Assembly: GCF_000230895.2 (NCBI RefSeq)
Contig: NC_016604.1
Location: 992,001-1,056,000, forward strand
Source: Mycolicibacterium rhodesiae NBB3
GTDB taxonomy: Bacteria; Actinomycetota; Actinomycetes; Mycobacteriales; Mycobacteriaceae
Reading direction: 5' to 3'
Length of the DNA: 64,000 nucleotides
The position numbers and the translations under genes are program-made. Under the pieces are notes generated by a model. That model did not search any database. It was given only the letters and a program-made list of their open reading frames with translations, and was not told the DNA's origin. Positions 53,599 through 63,234 of this stretch are shown here, piece after piece. How positions within the stretch are numbered: the first letter of the stretch is position 1; each line of letters begins with the position of its first letter.

Positions 53599-54068
53599 TC
53601 AGACGAGGACGACGAGGGCCCTGAATCGCTGGAGGATCCCGAATCGCCCGATGACCCCGAATCGCTCCACGACGACCCGGAATCGCTCGGCGAGGAGCCC
53701 GAATCGTTTGAGAACCAACCGGAGTCGCTCGACGAACCCGAATCGCTCGAGGCGAAGACCCCGGCGGTGCCGAACAACGGGTCGGAACTGCTCGACGAGC
53801 TCGCGGTCGAGGCCGAACCAGACTTCTTTCGCTTCTGCAGGGCCAGCGCGACTTTCACGTCGTTAGGCGTCTTGTTGCTGCCCGTCGTCGCCGTGAGCAT
53901 CAGGGCGATCAGGACATCGGCAGCGGTGATGAACAGACCTGTCCAGTACGCCCAGCGGACCGTGGGGTCGGGCTGGGACGCGAAGAACAGGATCAGAAAG
54001 ATCGGGCCGACGATGCCGAAGACGAACATCATCGCCTGAAACATCAAATACCGCTTGAACGTAGCCAT
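53595..54068 (-). CDS. Small membrane protein with Ser/Asp-repeat tail
   Basis: 157 residues from ATG 54068, the first codon that gives a normal membrane-protein start (MATFKRYLMFQAMMF); the open frame extends far upstream without meaning. Two membrane helices (about 8-30 and 42-62) precede a basic segment and a C-terminal ~65-residue tail of Ser, Asp and Gly in repeats such as SDSGSS. Its stop overlaps that of menJ. Function unknown; the acidic serine tail could be a phosphorylation target or simply a disordered spacer. Confidence 0.75.
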   Translation of the reverse strand: MATFKRYLMFQAMMFVFGIVGPIFLILFFASQPDPTVRWAYWTGLFITAADVLIALMLTATTGSNKTPNDVKVALALQKRKKSGSASTASSSSSSDPLFGTAGVFASSDSGSSSDSGWFSNDSGSSPSDSGSSWSDSGSSGDSGSSSDSGPSSSSSD

Positions 54069-54089
54069 CGCGCGTGCAGAATATCGCGG

Positions 54090-54536
54090 GTGCCCGATGT
54101 CTACCGCGCTCCGATGCGGTCTCGCCGCAATGACATCGACCCGCAGCAGACGATCGATCGCGCACTGGCGATAGGCCTCGTCGGGTTTGGCGACGCTGCA
54201 GCCGACGAGCGACTGGCTCGTCGCGTCGCCCGGTTCGCCGACGTGGCCGACGGGTCCTACGTATGGACCCGCGACGCCGACGGGCTGTACTGGCTCGGTC
54301 GCATCAAGGGCCCCCTGGTTCACGACGACGACGGCGCGTCGGTCGACCTCGTTCACGTCCGCCCGTGCCGGTGGCTCACCGACCCGGTACTCGAACCCGA
54401 CGTACCGGCCGCGGTGCTCGCGACCTTCGCGCGGGGCGGACGCAATTTCCAACAAACCCATGACCCCGACGTGGGTGAGCAGACGGCCGCGATCTGGCGG
54501 GAGCGCGCCGGTGGATCCACCGACGAACGGCCGTGA
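54090..54536 (+). CDS. Conserved hypothetical cytosolic protein
   Basis: 148 residues from GTG 54090; an ATG eight codons in is possible. The sequence QTIDRALAIGLVGFG, GSYVWTRDADGLYWLGRIKG and VDLVHVRPCRWL has balanced composition and conserved-looking aromatic segments, and ARGGRNFQQTHD looks like a family motif. I recall similar actinobacterial hypotheticals but cannot name a domain with confidence. It is divergent from the Ser/Asp-repeat gene, 21 bp away. Confidence 0.65.
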   Translation: MPDVYRAPMRSRRNDIDPQQTIDRALAIGLVGFGDAAADERLARRVARFADVADGSYVWTRDADGLYWLGRIKGPLVHDDDGASVDLVHVRPCRWLTDPVLEPDVPAAVLATFARGGRNFQQTHDPDVGEQTAAIWRERAGGSTDERP

Positions 54537-54671
54537 AAGGCCTTGCCGGCGTGGGTGATTTGCGAAGCCGAACTAAATGTAAGCCCTGCTAGAGGACCTA
54601 TTCTGTTCGGTCGCGCGGGATTACTCTGATAGGCAACGGCGTTTGAATGAGCATCGGCGGAAGGACCCACG

Positions 54672-54905
54672 ATGCACAGGCTGACAGTTCGATCGGCATT
54701 CGCGGCGATCGCCATTGCCGCGGCCGCCTTGGGCTCGACCACGATTGCGAGCGCCGCACCGACCGGCCCGTGCCAGGAAGTCACCTACGTCGGGGTGTGC
54801 GAGCGCATCGGCGGTAGCCAGCAGCAGCAGCGGTCACCGAGGCAGCAGGGCATGGGCGAAGTGACCGTGCCCGGTGTCGGAAACAATCCCGTCGCCATCG
54901 GCTAA
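54672..54905 (+). CDS. Small secreted protein, unknown function
   Basis: 77 residues with GGAAGGA 7 nt before the ATG. Signal peptide (about 1-29, ending TIASAAP), then two closely placed cysteines (GPCQEVTYVGVCERIGG) likely bridged, a Gln-rich stretch and a short tail. The mature peptide would be only about 48 residues. Its last 4 bp overlap the convergent alpha/beta-hydrolase gene. Confidence 0.7.
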   Translation: MHRLTVRSAFAAIAIAAAALGSTTIASAAPTGPCQEVTYVGVCERIGGSQQQQRSPRQQGMGEVTVPGVGNNPVAIG

Positions 54906-55960
54906 CGCAGCGACTTCGCGAACCCGCTGACGTCCCGCACGGACGCGTGGAAGACGTCCGGCATCACGTGGGGCAGTAAGAGGTCGCCGCCATGGCAGGT
55001 TCCTGCGACCAGTCGGCCCACCGCCGGCACACCGGCCTGGAGGAGCCGCCGGTAATACTGCAGACCCTCGTCGCGCAGCGGGTCGAGTTCGTTGACCGAA
55101 ATGACGTGCGGCGGCATGCCCGCCAGCTCCTCGTCGCTCGCGACGGCCGCCCAGCAGGTCGCATCGTCACTGTGGACGTTGGCGGGGTCGTAGAGCGAAC
55201 CGAGCAGGGCCAGTTGTTGGCGCGTGACGAAGTATTCGTCGTTCTCCGCCAGCGAGGGCAGATCCTCGCACTCTTCGAGCCATCGGTTGGAGATATACGG
55301 GCACTGTGCGTAGAAGCCGGCGACCTCGTTCAGCCAGCCTTCCCTCTTCGCCTTGTGCGCGACGGTGAGTGTGAGGTTCCCGCCGCCCGATTCGCCGGAG
55401 ACGATGAGGTGGGAAATACCGAGTTCGGCTTGGTTGGCGTTGGTCCAACGAACGGCGGCCGCGCAGTCGTTGAGACCCGCGGGAAAGGGGTGCGGCCCGA
55501 GCTTGCCGCCGGAGTTGCGGAACTCTACGCCGACGACGACAACCCCTGTAGCGGCGAGATGTTCACGCAGCATCATGTATCCGACGTCGGCGGCGCTGCC
55601 GATCGCCATACCCCCGCCGTGCAGATGCACGACGGCCGGGATCGAAGTGTCGGCGTCGTCGGGCCGGCTGACGAACAGCGTGATGTCGTTGCCGTCTTCA
55701 CCTGTGATCGTGGTCGTCGTGGTGGTGACACCATTGGCCGCGGGCGCCGCCTTCGCGAACACGTCGAAGATCGCGCCCATCCCCTCTTCGCTCATCGTGG
55801 CGAAGTCCAGGCGCTCCTGAAGTGGCGCGTCGACGGTCAGCGGTATCGGCGGTTGCCTGCCGTCGATCCCGAACTCGGCGAACGCCTTGACCATTCGCGG
55901 GTCGGAGCGGGGGTCGGTGCCGAGTGTCGAATCGGGATCGGCGTGACGTCCATAAGCCAT
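54902..55960 (-). CDS. Alpha/beta hydrolase of the hormone-sensitive-lipase type
   Basis: 352 residues from ATG 55960. The oxyanion motif HLHGGGMAIG, the nucleophile elbow SGESGGGN, the Asp in NELDPLRDEG and the His in GTCHGGD form a complete triad of the HSL (Lip) esterase family. It would hydrolyse short- to medium-chain esters or lipids. No signal peptide. It lies next to menG on the same strand, 46 bp downstream of the menG stop, and is an insertion relative to the M. tuberculosis gene order. Confidence 0.88.
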   Translation of the reverse strand: MAYGRHADPDSTLGTDPRSDPRMVKAFAEFGIDGRQPPIPLTVDAPLQERLDFATMSEEGMGAIFDVFAKAAPAANGVTTTTTTITGEDGNDITLFVSRPDDADTSIPAVVHLHGGGMAIGSAADVGYMMLREHLAATGVVVVGVEFRNSGGKLGPHPFPAGLNDCAAAVRWTNANQAELGISHLIVSGESGGGNLTLTVAHKAKREGWLNEVAGFYAQCPYISNRWLEECEDLPSLAENDEYFVTRQQLALLGSLYDPANVHSDDATCWAAVASDEELAGMPPHVISVNELDPLRDEGLQYYRRLLQAGVPAVGRLVAGTCHGGDLLLPHVMPDVFHASVRDVSGFAKSLR

Positions 55961-56006
55961 GGCGCGACCGTACAGCGGTGCGCAGTTGCGCACGCCCGCT
56001 TTGCCC

Positions 56007-56693
56007 TTACGGTTTGGTGGCTGCGTGCAGCGCGACGATCCCGCCGGAAAGGTTGCGCCACCGCACCGCCGACCAGCCCGCGTCGGCGATGTCACGCGCG
56101 AGGTCCGGCTGATCGGGCCAGGCACGAATCGACTCCGCGAGATAGACGTAGGCATCGGGGTTCGACGACACCGCACGCGCCATCCGCGGGAGCGCCTGCA
56201 TGAGGTACTCCTTGTAGACCGTCGCGAACATCCGGTTCGTCGGCGTGGAGAACTCGCACACCACAAGCCGGCCGCCCGGGCGGGTCACGCGGGCCATTTC
56301 GCGAAGCGCGGCGGCATGGTCGACGATGTTGCGCAGCCCGAAGCTGATGGTGACTCCGTCGAAGACGCCGTCGGCGAACGGCAGCTTCGTTCCGTCCGCG
56401 GCGACCTTGGGCACGTCGCGCGCGCTGCCCGCGGCGAGCATCCCGACGGAGAAGTCCGCGGCCACACACCACGCCCCCGACGTCTGGAGCTCCACCGTCG
56501 AGACCGCGGTGCCTGCCGCGAGGTCGAGGACCTTGTCGCCGGGCCCGATGCGCAACGCCGAGCGCGTGGCCCGCCGCCAGAACCTGTCCTGGCCGAGGGA
56601 CAGCACCGTGTTCGTGAGGTCGTAGCGGCGCGCCACGGCGTCGAACATCGATGCGACCTCGTGCGGGTCCTTGTCCAGCGTCGCGCGGCTCAC
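56007..56693 (-). CDS. menG: Demethylmenaquinone methyltransferase
   Basis: 228 residues from GTG 56693 ([10 protein letters not shown], matching the start of Rv0558); ATG 56696 is one codon upstream. [15 protein letters not shown] is the SAM site, and [13 protein letters not shown] plus [14 protein letters not shown] are UbiE/MenG family hallmarks. It methylates demethylmenaquinone in the last step of the classic pathway. (M. tuberculosis annotation also calls it menH or ubiE.) The SDR gene on the other strand starts 69 bp away. Confidence 0.94.
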   Translation of the reverse strand: MSRATLDKDPHEVASMFDAVARRYDLTNTVLSLGQDRFWRRATRSALRIGPGDKVLDLAAGTAVSTVELQTSGAWCVAADFSVGMLAAGSARDVPKVAADGTKLPFADGVFDGVTISFGLRNIVDHAAALREMARVTRPGGRLVVCEFSTPTNRMFATVYKEYLMQALPRMARAVSSNPDAYVYLAESIRAWPDQPDLARDIADAGWSAVRWRNLSGGIVALHAATKP

Positions 56694-56762
56694 CATGGCG
56701 ACGCTACCTGCCAACATGCTGAAGGCGGGAATGCGGAGGACCGTTCTGGGCATTCTGTGGAC

Positions 56763-57587
56763 GTGACGGAAAAAGTTTGGTTCATCACCGGGACATCACG
56801 AGGATTCGGCCGGGAATGGGCGATCGCCGCCCTGGAACGCGGCGACAAGGTCGCCGCCACCGCGCGCGATACCTTGACGCTGGACGATCTGACCGCGAAG
56901 TTCGGCGACGCGCTGCTGCCGATCCAACTCGACGTGACCGACCGCGACGCGGACTTCGCCGCGGTCAAACAGGCGCACGAGCACTTCGGCCGGTTGGACG
57001 TCGTCGTCAACAACGCCGGATACGGCCACTTCGGCTTCATCGAGGAGCTGACGGAGGCCGAGGCGCGCGACCAGATCGAGACCAACGTGTTCGGAGCGCT
57101 GTGGGTCACCCAGGCGGCGCTGCCGTATCTGCGTGCCCAGCGCAGCGGGCACATCATCCAGGTGTCCTCGATCGGCGGCATCACCGCGTTCCAGAACGTC
57201 GGCATCTACCACGCGTCGAAGTGGGCGCTGGAGGGATTCTCGCAATCGTTGGCGCAGGAAGTCGCGCCGTTCAACATCCACGTGACGTTGATCGAGCCCG
57301 GCGGCTTCGACACCGACTGGGCGGGCCCGTCGTCGAAGCGCTCGACACCGCATCCCGACTACAAAGAGGTGCATGAGGAGGCCGACCGTCTGCGCAGCCA
57401 GCGTGTCGCTGCTCCTGGCGACCCGAAGGCCTCAGCGGCGGCGGTGCTCAAGATCGTCGATGCCGAAAAGCCGCCGTTGCGAATCTTTTTCGGTGAGCTG
57501 CCGCTGCAACTGGCCAAGGCCGACTACGAAAGTCGACTGGCAACGTGGGAAGAGTGGCAGCCGGTGTCGATCGAAGCGCAGGGTTGA
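56763..57587 (+). CDS. Short-chain dehydrogenase/reductase
   Basis: 274 residues from GTG 56763 ([16 protein letters not shown]). [17 protein letters not shown], catalytic Ser in VSSIGG and YHASK are present. The PGGFDTDW segment after the active site and the C-terminus match a large group of SDRs often annotated as oxidoreductases of unknown substrate. It interrupts the mgtA-menG pair that is adjacent in M. tuberculosis and is transcribed opposite to both. Confidence 0.9.
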   Translation: MTEKVWFITGTSRGFGREWAIAALERGDKVAATARDTLTLDDLTAKFGDALLPIQLDVTDRDADFAAVKQAHEHFGRLDVVVNNAGYGHFGFIEELTEAEARDQIETNVFGALWVTQAALPYLRAQRSGHIIQVSSIGGITAFQNVGIYHASKWALEGFSQSLAQEVAPFNIHVTLIEPGGFDTDWAGPSSKRSTPHPDYKEVHEEADRLRSQRVAAPGDPKASAAAVLKIVDAEKPPLRIFFGELPLQLAKADYESRLATWEEWQPVSIEAQG

Positions 57588-57687
57588 GTTTCTGGCGCGA
57601 GCTGGGCCCACACCGAAGGTAGGGGAACGCAAAGGTGACTATTTTTGCCCCATTTTGGGCAGTTTTGCGTCTGCTCGCGAATGAAAC

Positions 57688-58815
57688 CTAAGCGGCCTTG
57701 AGGCGACGCAGGCCGATGACCTCGTCGTAGTGGCCGAGTAGTTCGTCGCAGATCGCCGGCCACGTGCGGCTCAGCACGCTGCGGCGCGCGGCCACCGAGT
57801 ACCGCTGACGTTCGGCGATCAGGTGGTCGACGGCCTCGCCCAGCTTGGCCTCGAACTCATCGACCGACAGCAGCAGTCCGGTGCGATACGGCGCGACGAG
57901 GTCGCGCGGGCCACCGGCATTCGGCGCGATGACCGGCAGGCCCGACGCCATGGCCTCCTGCACCGCCTGGCAGAAGGTCTCGTGCTCGCCGGGGTGAACG
58001 AACACGTCCATGCTGGCGTACGCGGCAGCCAACTTCTCACCGTAGAGCGCACCGGCGAAAACTGCTGACGGCAAAAGGCTTTCGAACTTACCCCGGTCGA
58101 CGCCGTCGCCGACGACGACCACCTGCACGTCGTTGCGTGCCGACAGCGCCGCCAACCGCTCGACATGCTTCTCCGGTGCGAGCCGGCCGACGAAACCGAT
58201 GATCGGCTTACCTTCGGGCGACCAGAGACGGCGCAGGTCCTCGTCGCGAGCCGACGGTGCGAAACCTGTGATGTCCACGCCCCGCGCCCACTTGTGTATT
58301 CGCGGGATGCGATGGGCTGTCAGGTTTTCCATCGCCGCGGTCGACGGCGCCAGCGTGCGGTCGGCGCGGTTGTGGACCATCCGTGTCCACGCCCAGGCTG
58401 CCCTGGATGCGAATCCCATGCCGTAGCTCTCAGCGAAACCCGCAACGTCGGTTTGGAATACCGCGACCGTCGGCACCGCAAGGTGACGCGCGGCGAGCAT
58501 GCCGCCCCAGCCGAGGAGAGCGGGCGAGGCCAAGTGCACCACGTCCGGCTCGAACCCGCGCAGCACGCCCACCATGCGGGGCCGAGGCACGCCGAGCGGG
58601 AGCGAGTTGATCCTCGGAAACATCCGGGACGGCACGCGGTGAACACGGATGCCGTCGTGGATCTTGTCGGCCGGGGGTGCACCACGCGGGGTGTCCGGGG
58701 CGATGACGAGGGCCTCATGGCCCGTGCAGCGGAGATGCTCGATCACCCGAAGCACCGAGTTGGTAACGCCGTTGACATTCGGGAGGAACGACTCTGCGAC
58801 GATTGCAACGCGCAC
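57688..58815 (-). CDS. mgtA: GDP-mannose-dependent alpha-mannosyltransferase MgtA
   Basis: 375 residues, GT4 family, GT-B fold: the N-terminal domain begins [17 protein letters not shown], and the donor domain has [16 protein letters not shown] and [19 protein letters not shown] with the EX7E motif. MgtA (Rv0557) mannosylates the glucuronyl or related diacylglycerol anchor and contributes to lipomannan-like glycolipids at the inner face of the membrane. The gene order mgtA next to menG is conserved, apart from the inserted SDR. Confidence 0.92.
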   Translation of the reverse strand: MRVAIVAESFLPNVNGVTNSVLRVIEHLRCTGHEALVIAPDTPRGAPPADKIHDGIRVHRVPSRMFPRINSLPLGVPRPRMVGVLRGFEPDVVHLASPALLGWGGMLAARHLAVPTVAVFQTDVAGFAESYGMGFASRAAWAWTRMVHNRADRTLAPSTAAMENLTAHRIPRIHKWARGVDITGFAPSARDEDLRRLWSPEGKPIIGFVGRLAPEKHVERLAALSARNDVQVVVVGDGVDRGKFESLLPSAVFAGALYGEKLAAAYASMDVFVHPGEHETFCQAVQEAMASGLPVIAPNAGGPRDLVAPYRTGLLLSVDEFEAKLGEAVDHLIAERQRYSVAARRSVLSRTWPAICDELLGHYDEVIGLRRLKAA

Positions 58816-58948
58816 GCCTCGAGAGTCCCATCGGCGGCTGTCGGCAAGGTTTCGTAGAGGGATATGTCACGCAAATTGCTGGTGCCGATGAACGGATGCC
58901 CGGCTCTGCTCGTATCAAGTATGGTTCGCACAGAGAAAGGCGGTTGAC

Positions 58949-59623
58949 ATGCGGATATCCCGAGCGGCATTCGCGCTGGCCATCGCAGCGTTGATGACCG
59001 TCGCCGGCTGCAGCACCCAAGTCGCCGGCACCGCGACGCGCGATCCCAATCAGCCTCCGCTCACGGTGAGCGAAGACGGCTACGGCATCGTGGCAGGCTT
59101 CGACGACGCTCCTACCCGCATCGAGATATTCACCGAGCCGCAGTGTTCGCACTGCGCGGATCTGCAGAAGGATTTCGGCGATCAGTTCGCGTATTACATC
59201 GGCGTCGGGGCCCTGAAGATCACGTACCGCCCGATGACGTTCCTGGACACTGCCGGCGACTACTCGAAGCACGTGAGCAACGCGTTGTTCCTTGTCGCCG
59301 AGGGCGATGCGACCGGCACGCAGTTCCAGCGTTTCATCGAAGAGCTCTACGGCCACCAGCAGCGAACCAAAGGCGGACCCGGCCCCACCGACGATGAGAT
59401 GGCCGATATGGCCAAAGCCGCGGGCATGTCTGACACGGTGGCCGACCGCATCGCCGAAGGCGGGTCGGCGGTCGACGTCAAAGACATGGACGACTCGAAC
59501 TTCGAGTATCTCTATGAGATCGACCCGTTGGAGACCGGCACACCAACGGTTTTCGACCCTGAGAACAACGAGAAGCTCGATATCTTCGACAACGACTGGT
59601 TGACCAAGTTGATGCAGGCCTGA
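58949..59623 (+). CDS. Lipoprotein with DsbA/thioredoxin-like fold
   Basis: 224 residues with GAGAAAGG before the ATG. The signal peptide ends TVAGC (lipobox). The mature protein has IEIFTEPQCSHCADLQKDFG, a CxxC redox motif in a thioredoxin fold, a helical insertion, and a cis-Pro-like GTPTVFDP. It should be a membrane-anchored extracytoplasmic disulphide oxidoreductase or reductant. It is divergent from mgtA and convergent with the DUF3592 gene. Confidence 0.88.
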   Translation: MRISRAAFALAIAALMTVAGCSTQVAGTATRDPNQPPLTVSEDGYGIVAGFDDAPTRIEIFTEPQCSHCADLQKDFGDQFAYYIGVGALKITYRPMTFLDTAGDYSKHVSNALFLVAEGDATGTQFQRFIEELYGHQQRTKGGPGPTDDEMADMAKAAGMSDTVADRIAEGGSAVDVKDMDDSNFEYLYEIDPLETGTPTVFDPENNEKLDIFDNDWLTKLMQA

Positions 59624-59626
59624 GGG

Positions 59627-60142
59627 TTATCCGACCTTCTGCGTCGTGACGTGCGTGCGGGAGCGACGGCGCTCGAGGAACGCGAGACCGGCCAGCGCGG
59701 CCCCGGCGATCAGCCAGGCGACCACTGCGATCGAGCCGGCCGGGATGATCGCCAGCGACGCGTTGCGGTCCTTCACCCGCACCAGATCCGGGTTGTTCGT
59801 GTCGTATTCGACGTAGATCCGCATACCCGTCTCCAGCTCCGACGGGTACAGCACACCCAGTTCCGGCCGGTAGGTGACGCGGTCGGGCGTGACGAACTCG
59901 ATCGTCGAGCGTCGCGGCCCGGCGCTGAGTACCTCTGCGGCGGCCACACCCATGTGCCGTTCGATCTGCCGGTCGTCGCGCCAGGCGCCGACCACCATGA
60001 GCACCGATTGAAAGGTCACCATCGACGCGAGGAGCACGACGGCGATGCGAAGCCGACGGAACGTGCGCTGAGACCGCGTCTCGTTGGGGTCCGGAGACAG
60101 CCGAGGAATCAGCTTGCGCCCCAACGCCCTAGCTCGGCTCAC
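59627..60142 (-). CDS. DUF3592 membrane protein (Rv0556-like)
   Basis: 171 residues. Two membrane helices (about 33-53 and 133-155) flank an external beta domain (IEFVTPDRVTYRPELGVLYP, GMRIYVEYDTNNPDLVRVKD), the DUF3592 pattern. It matches Rv0556 in size and position, just downstream of menD on the same strand with 22 bp between. Function unknown. Confidence 0.88.
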   Translation of the reverse strand: MSRARALGRKLIPRLSPDPNETRSQRTFRRLRIAVVLLASMVTFQSVLMVVGAWRDDRQIERHMGVAAAEVLSAGPRRSTIEFVTPDRVTYRPELGVLYPSELETGMRIYVEYDTNNPDLVRVKDRNASLAIIPAGSIAVVAWLIAGAALAGLAFLERRRSRTHVTTQKVG

Positions 60143-60164
60143 AGTGCAGTCTCGTTCGCTCGGC

Positions 60165-61793
60165 TCACAGTGCAGCCTTGATCGACGCGTGCAGCGCCCG
60201 CAGCGACGACCGGTCGGCCTTCACCTCCAGCACCCGCATCCCGTCGAACGGCTCCCTGAGCGCCTCCGCCAGGCCGTCGACCTCGATCTGGCGATTATCG
60301 ACGTGATAGGCGCGGCACAACGCGCCGACGTCAACGTCGTGCGGGGTGCCGAAGATCCGCGACGACACGTCGGAGAACCGCGGATCGCCCTGCTCGAGCA
60401 GTTCGAAGATGCCGCCGCCGTTGTCGTTGGACACCACGATGGTCAGATTTCGCGGCGCCGGCTCGGTCGGGCCGATCAGGAGCCCGGAGCTGTCGTGTAC
60501 GAACGTCAGGTCGCCGATGAGCGCGATGGTCCTGCCCTCGTGCGCCAGCGCCGCCCCGATCGCCGTCGACACCGTCCCGTCGATCCCGGCGACGCCGCGG
60601 TTCGAGCGCACCTTGACCCCCTGAGCGTTCAAGCCCACCAGTGCGGCGTCGCGCACCGGATTGGAGGCGCCCAGCACCAGTTGGTCGCCGGGACGTACCG
60701 CGTCTGCGACGGCCGCCGCGACGTGCAGGCCGGTCTTGAGCGGATGCGCTCTGAGCTGGGTACGGACCGCGTCGACCGCATGCCGATTGGCTTCGGCGCA
60801 GCGACGCAGCCACTCCGGATTCGGCTCACCGGTTGTGACCGCGCGGGTGCCTGTGGCCTGTGAGTTCCCCGACACATCAGGCCACCGGGGGCCGGTGGTC
60901 AGGGCATAGACCGGCACCGAGGGGTCCGCCAGCAGCGATGACACCGGTCGATGCAGCGTTGGGCGCCCCAGCATGATGACCTGCTTCGCCCTCACCAGTC
61001 GCAACGCCAGCGGGTGCAACGGGTTCTGCGCGGCCGGCGCGGTCGGCTCGGCGACCGTCGGCAGGTGCGCCAAGTTCTCGTGGACGCCCGCGCCGTGACC
61101 GGCGATGACGATCGTGTCGGGGGTCACGTCGATGTCCAGCGGTTGATCGAACGTCACCGGCGGCGTGTGTGTCCACGGCTTGCCGTCGGGCCTGCCCGGA
61201 GGGGCGTACGCCGTCGCGTGATCCTCGACATCGGGCACCAGTGGCTCGCGCAGCGGAATGTCGAACTGCACAGGCCCCGCATTTGCGGTCCGAGAACCCT
61301 TGGCGGCCACCAGGACTCGACACGTCGCCGATCGCCACTGGGCATTGAACGATCCGGTGTGATCAGGCCTGTCCTCGGCGAGGCCGAGGCTGATGTGTTC
61401 GCGAACCTGCGTGCCGAAGTATCCGAGCTGCTCGAACGTTTGGTTCGCGCCGGTGCCCAGCATTTCGTACGGCCGGTTGGCGGACAGCACGATCAGCGGC
61501 ACGCGCGCGTAGTTGGCCTCCACCACCGCGGGCCCCAGGTTGGCCACCGCGGTGCCCGACGTCATCGCCACGCACACCGGCGCCCGCTCGGCGACCGCGA
61601 GGCCGATCGCCAGGAATCCCGCGGTGCGCTCGTCGATGCGCACGTGCAGCCGTAGCCGACCGGCGCGATCGGCGTCGTGCAGGGCGAACGCCAGCGGAGC
61701 GTTGCGCGAACCTGGGCACAGCACGACGTCGCGCACGCCGCCGCGAATCAGTTCGTCGACGACCACGCGGGCCTGCGCAGTCGAGGGGTTCAC
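60165..61793 (-). CDS. menD: 2-succinyl-5-enolpyruvyl-6-hydroxy-3-cyclohexene-1-carboxylate synthase
   Basis: 542 residues, GTG start 2 bp after the bpoC stop. The N-terminal PYR domain has [15 protein letters not shown] and [13 protein letters not shown] with the cofactor-activating Glu. The C-terminal ThDP domain has [29 protein letters not shown] and NDNGGGIF. MenD condenses 2-oxoglutarate with isochorismate, the first committed step of menaquinone synthesis. It matches Rv0555. With bpoC and the DUF3592 gene it forms a compact operon. Confidence 0.96.
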   Translation of the reverse strand: MNPSTAQARVVVDELIRGGVRDVVLCPGSRNAPLAFALHDADRAGRLRLHVRIDERTAGFLAIGLAVAERAPVCVAMTSGTAVANLGPAVVEANYARVPLIVLSANRPYEMLGTGANQTFEQLGYFGTQVREHISLGLAEDRPDHTGSFNAQWRSATCRVLVAAKGSRTANAGPVQFDIPLREPLVPDVEDHATAYAPPGRPDGKPWTHTPPVTFDQPLDIDVTPDTIVIAGHGAGVHENLAHLPTVAEPTAPAAQNPLHPLALRLVRAKQVIMLGRPTLHRPVSSLLADPSVPVYALTTGPRWPDVSGNSQATGTRAVTTGEPNPEWLRRCAEANRHAVDAVRTQLRAHPLKTGLHVAAAVADAVRPGDQLVLGASNPVRDAALVGLNAQGVKVRSNRGVAGIDGTVSTAIGAALAHEGRTIALIGDLTFVHDSSGLLIGPTEPAPRNLTIVVSNDNGGGIFELLEQGDPRFSDVSSRIFGTPHDVDVGALCRAYHVDNRQIEVDGLAEALREPFDGMRVLEVKADRSSLRALHASIKAAL

Positions 61794-61795
61794 CT

Positions 61796-62578
61796 CTACA
61801 GACTATCGGCGAAGAATTTCAGCACCGCGGCGTTGACCTCCTGCGGCTTCTCGATGAAGCCGAGATGGCCGGTGTCTCCGAACTCCAGGTAGCGGCCGTT
61901 GGGCAGCGCGTCGGCGACTTCGCGGCCCAGGTGCGGCGGCAGCGCCAGATCGTCGCCGAACCCGATGACGAGCACCGGCGTCGTAATACTTCGGTAAGCG
62001 GGCAGCCGGTTCTCTTTCGGGGCGACGTCGAGCTGGGTTCGCATGCCGGGTGTCGACTTGTTCGGCCACATGGTGAACATGTCGATCCAGTCGCGCACCG
62101 CATTGTCGTCGTTGAGAGTCTTGGGCGAAAAGCTTTCGATCAGGCGAAGTTTCGCGTCATAAGAGGCCGGCAGCTCGATACCCGCGTCGGCCAGTTCGCG
62201 TTCGGCCGAGCGGAAGAACTGACGGCTGCGGTCCTCGCGTCCCCTGGTGGCCATCAGCACCGCCGAGTGCACCAGTTCGGGGCGGGCGAGCATCAGCTCC
62301 TGGGCGATGAACGAGCCCAACGACACCGACACGATGCGCGCGGGTGCGGCGTCCAGCTTCTCGATCAGCGCCGCGGTATCGGCCACCATCTGCTCGATAC
62401 CGAAATCGCTCGCCTGCTCGGTGGCTCCGATGCCCCGGTTGTCAAAGGTGATGCAGCGGTAGCCGGCCCGCTGGAACTCCGGCACCTGATGCAGATGCCA
62501 GGTCCGGCCTGCACCGCCCCGACCTGCGATGAACAACACCGGATCGCCCTTGCCGCGGTCGTCGTACGCCAAATTCAC
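61796..62578 (-). CDS. bpoC: Alpha/beta hydrolase BpoC-like
   Basis: 260 residues. Nucleophile region [16 protein letters not shown] (Ser within SxSLGS rather than the strict GxSxG), Asp in [14 protein letters not shown] and His in [13 protein letters not shown] form the triad. It matches Rv0554, annotated as a possible peroxidase but lacking evidence for that. Sitting immediately before menD, it is a reasonable candidate for the SHCHC synthase (MenH) step (inference). The GTG of menD follows its stop by 2 bp. Confidence 0.85.
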   Translation of the reverse strand: MNLAYDDRGKGDPVLFIAGRGGAGRTWHLHQVPEFQRAGYRCITFDNRGIGATEQASDFGIEQMVADTAALIEKLDAAPARIVSVSLGSFIAQELMLARPELVHSAVLMATRGREDRSRQFFRSAERELADAGIELPASYDAKLRLIESFSPKTLNDDNAVRDWIDMFTMWPNKSTPGMRTQLDVAPKENRLPAYRSITTPVLVIGFGDDLALPPHLGREVADALPNGRYLEFGDTGHLGFIEKPQEVNAAVLKFFADSL

Positions 62579-62596
62579 GCCGACGACGCTACTTGC

Positions 62597-63097
62597 TCAC
62601 CTCACCTCGGTGAACGCCACCACCGGGATGCGACGTCCCTGCGTCGTCTTCTGGTACCCGGCGTAGTTCGGCATGAACTGTGTGGCCAACTCGAACAACC
62701 GGTCGCGTTCGTCACCGAGCACCTCCTCGCCGAGGAAGGTGCCCCGATAGCCGCGCGACGTGAGTGTGACGCGCGGATTCGCCTTGACGTTGTGGTACCA
62801 GGCGGGATGCCTGACGCCGCCGTAGTTCGACGCGACCACGATCACGCGGCCGCCGTCGGTGAAGTACGTCAGCGGCGTGCTGCGCTGCTGGCCGGACTTC
62901 GCACCGGTGTGGGTGAGCAGCACCTCCGGCATGACCATCGACATCGACAAGTGGCCCTTGGTCGCTTTGATCAAGGCGCGGTCGATGCGCCAGCCGTACC
63001 GGCGGAGAAACGACTGCGCGGGGCCGGTCGCCATGAAACGCGCGCCCGCCCTGACCATCGCTGACGGCGGATTGGGCGGAACCTCGGGAATTCCCAC
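62597..63097 (-). CDS. Deazaflavin (F420)-dependent nitroreductase-family protein (Ddn-like)
   Basis: 166 residues. VLLTHTGAKSGQQRSTPLTY, VVASNYGGVRHPAWYHNVKA and GEEVLGDERDRLF are typical of the Ddn-like F420H2-dependent quinone reductase group. It may take part in quinone redox protection. It stops 18 bp before the bpoC start on the same strand and could be the first gene of the menaquinone operon here. The insertion sequence starts about 55 bp upstream of its start codon. Confidence 0.9.
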   Translation of the reverse strand: MGIPEVPPNPPSAMVRAGARFMATGPAQSFLRRYGWRIDRALIKATKGHLSMSMVMPEVLLTHTGAKSGQQRSTPLTYFTDGGRVIVVASNYGGVRHPAWYHNVKANPRVTLTSRGYRGTFLGEEVLGDERDRLFELATQFMPNYAGYQKTTQGRRIPVVAFTEVR

Positions 63098-63163
63098 GCC
63101 AAGAACCGTATCGCGGCTGCGATTTCGGTGCAGATACGTTCGCCCAGCGGCCTGTCCTGTTCG

Positions 63164-63207
63164 GGGACATCGCTGACACCGGTATGTCTCGGGACATCGC
63201 TGACACC
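63164..63207 (+). repeat. 17-bp direct repeat at the IS left end
   Basis: GGGACATCGCTGACACC occurs at 63164-63180 and again at 63191-63207, 27 bp apart. It may be a transposase-binding site repeated inside the terminal region. Confidence 0.75.
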
Positions 63208-63234
63208 TGAGTAGGGCCTCGACCAGGATGGTTC

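Noticed and set aside
54992-56203. 403-codon forward open frame opposite the HSL-type hydrolase
   Set aside because: The reverse-strand gene has a full catalytic triad and family motifs; the forward translation shows none.
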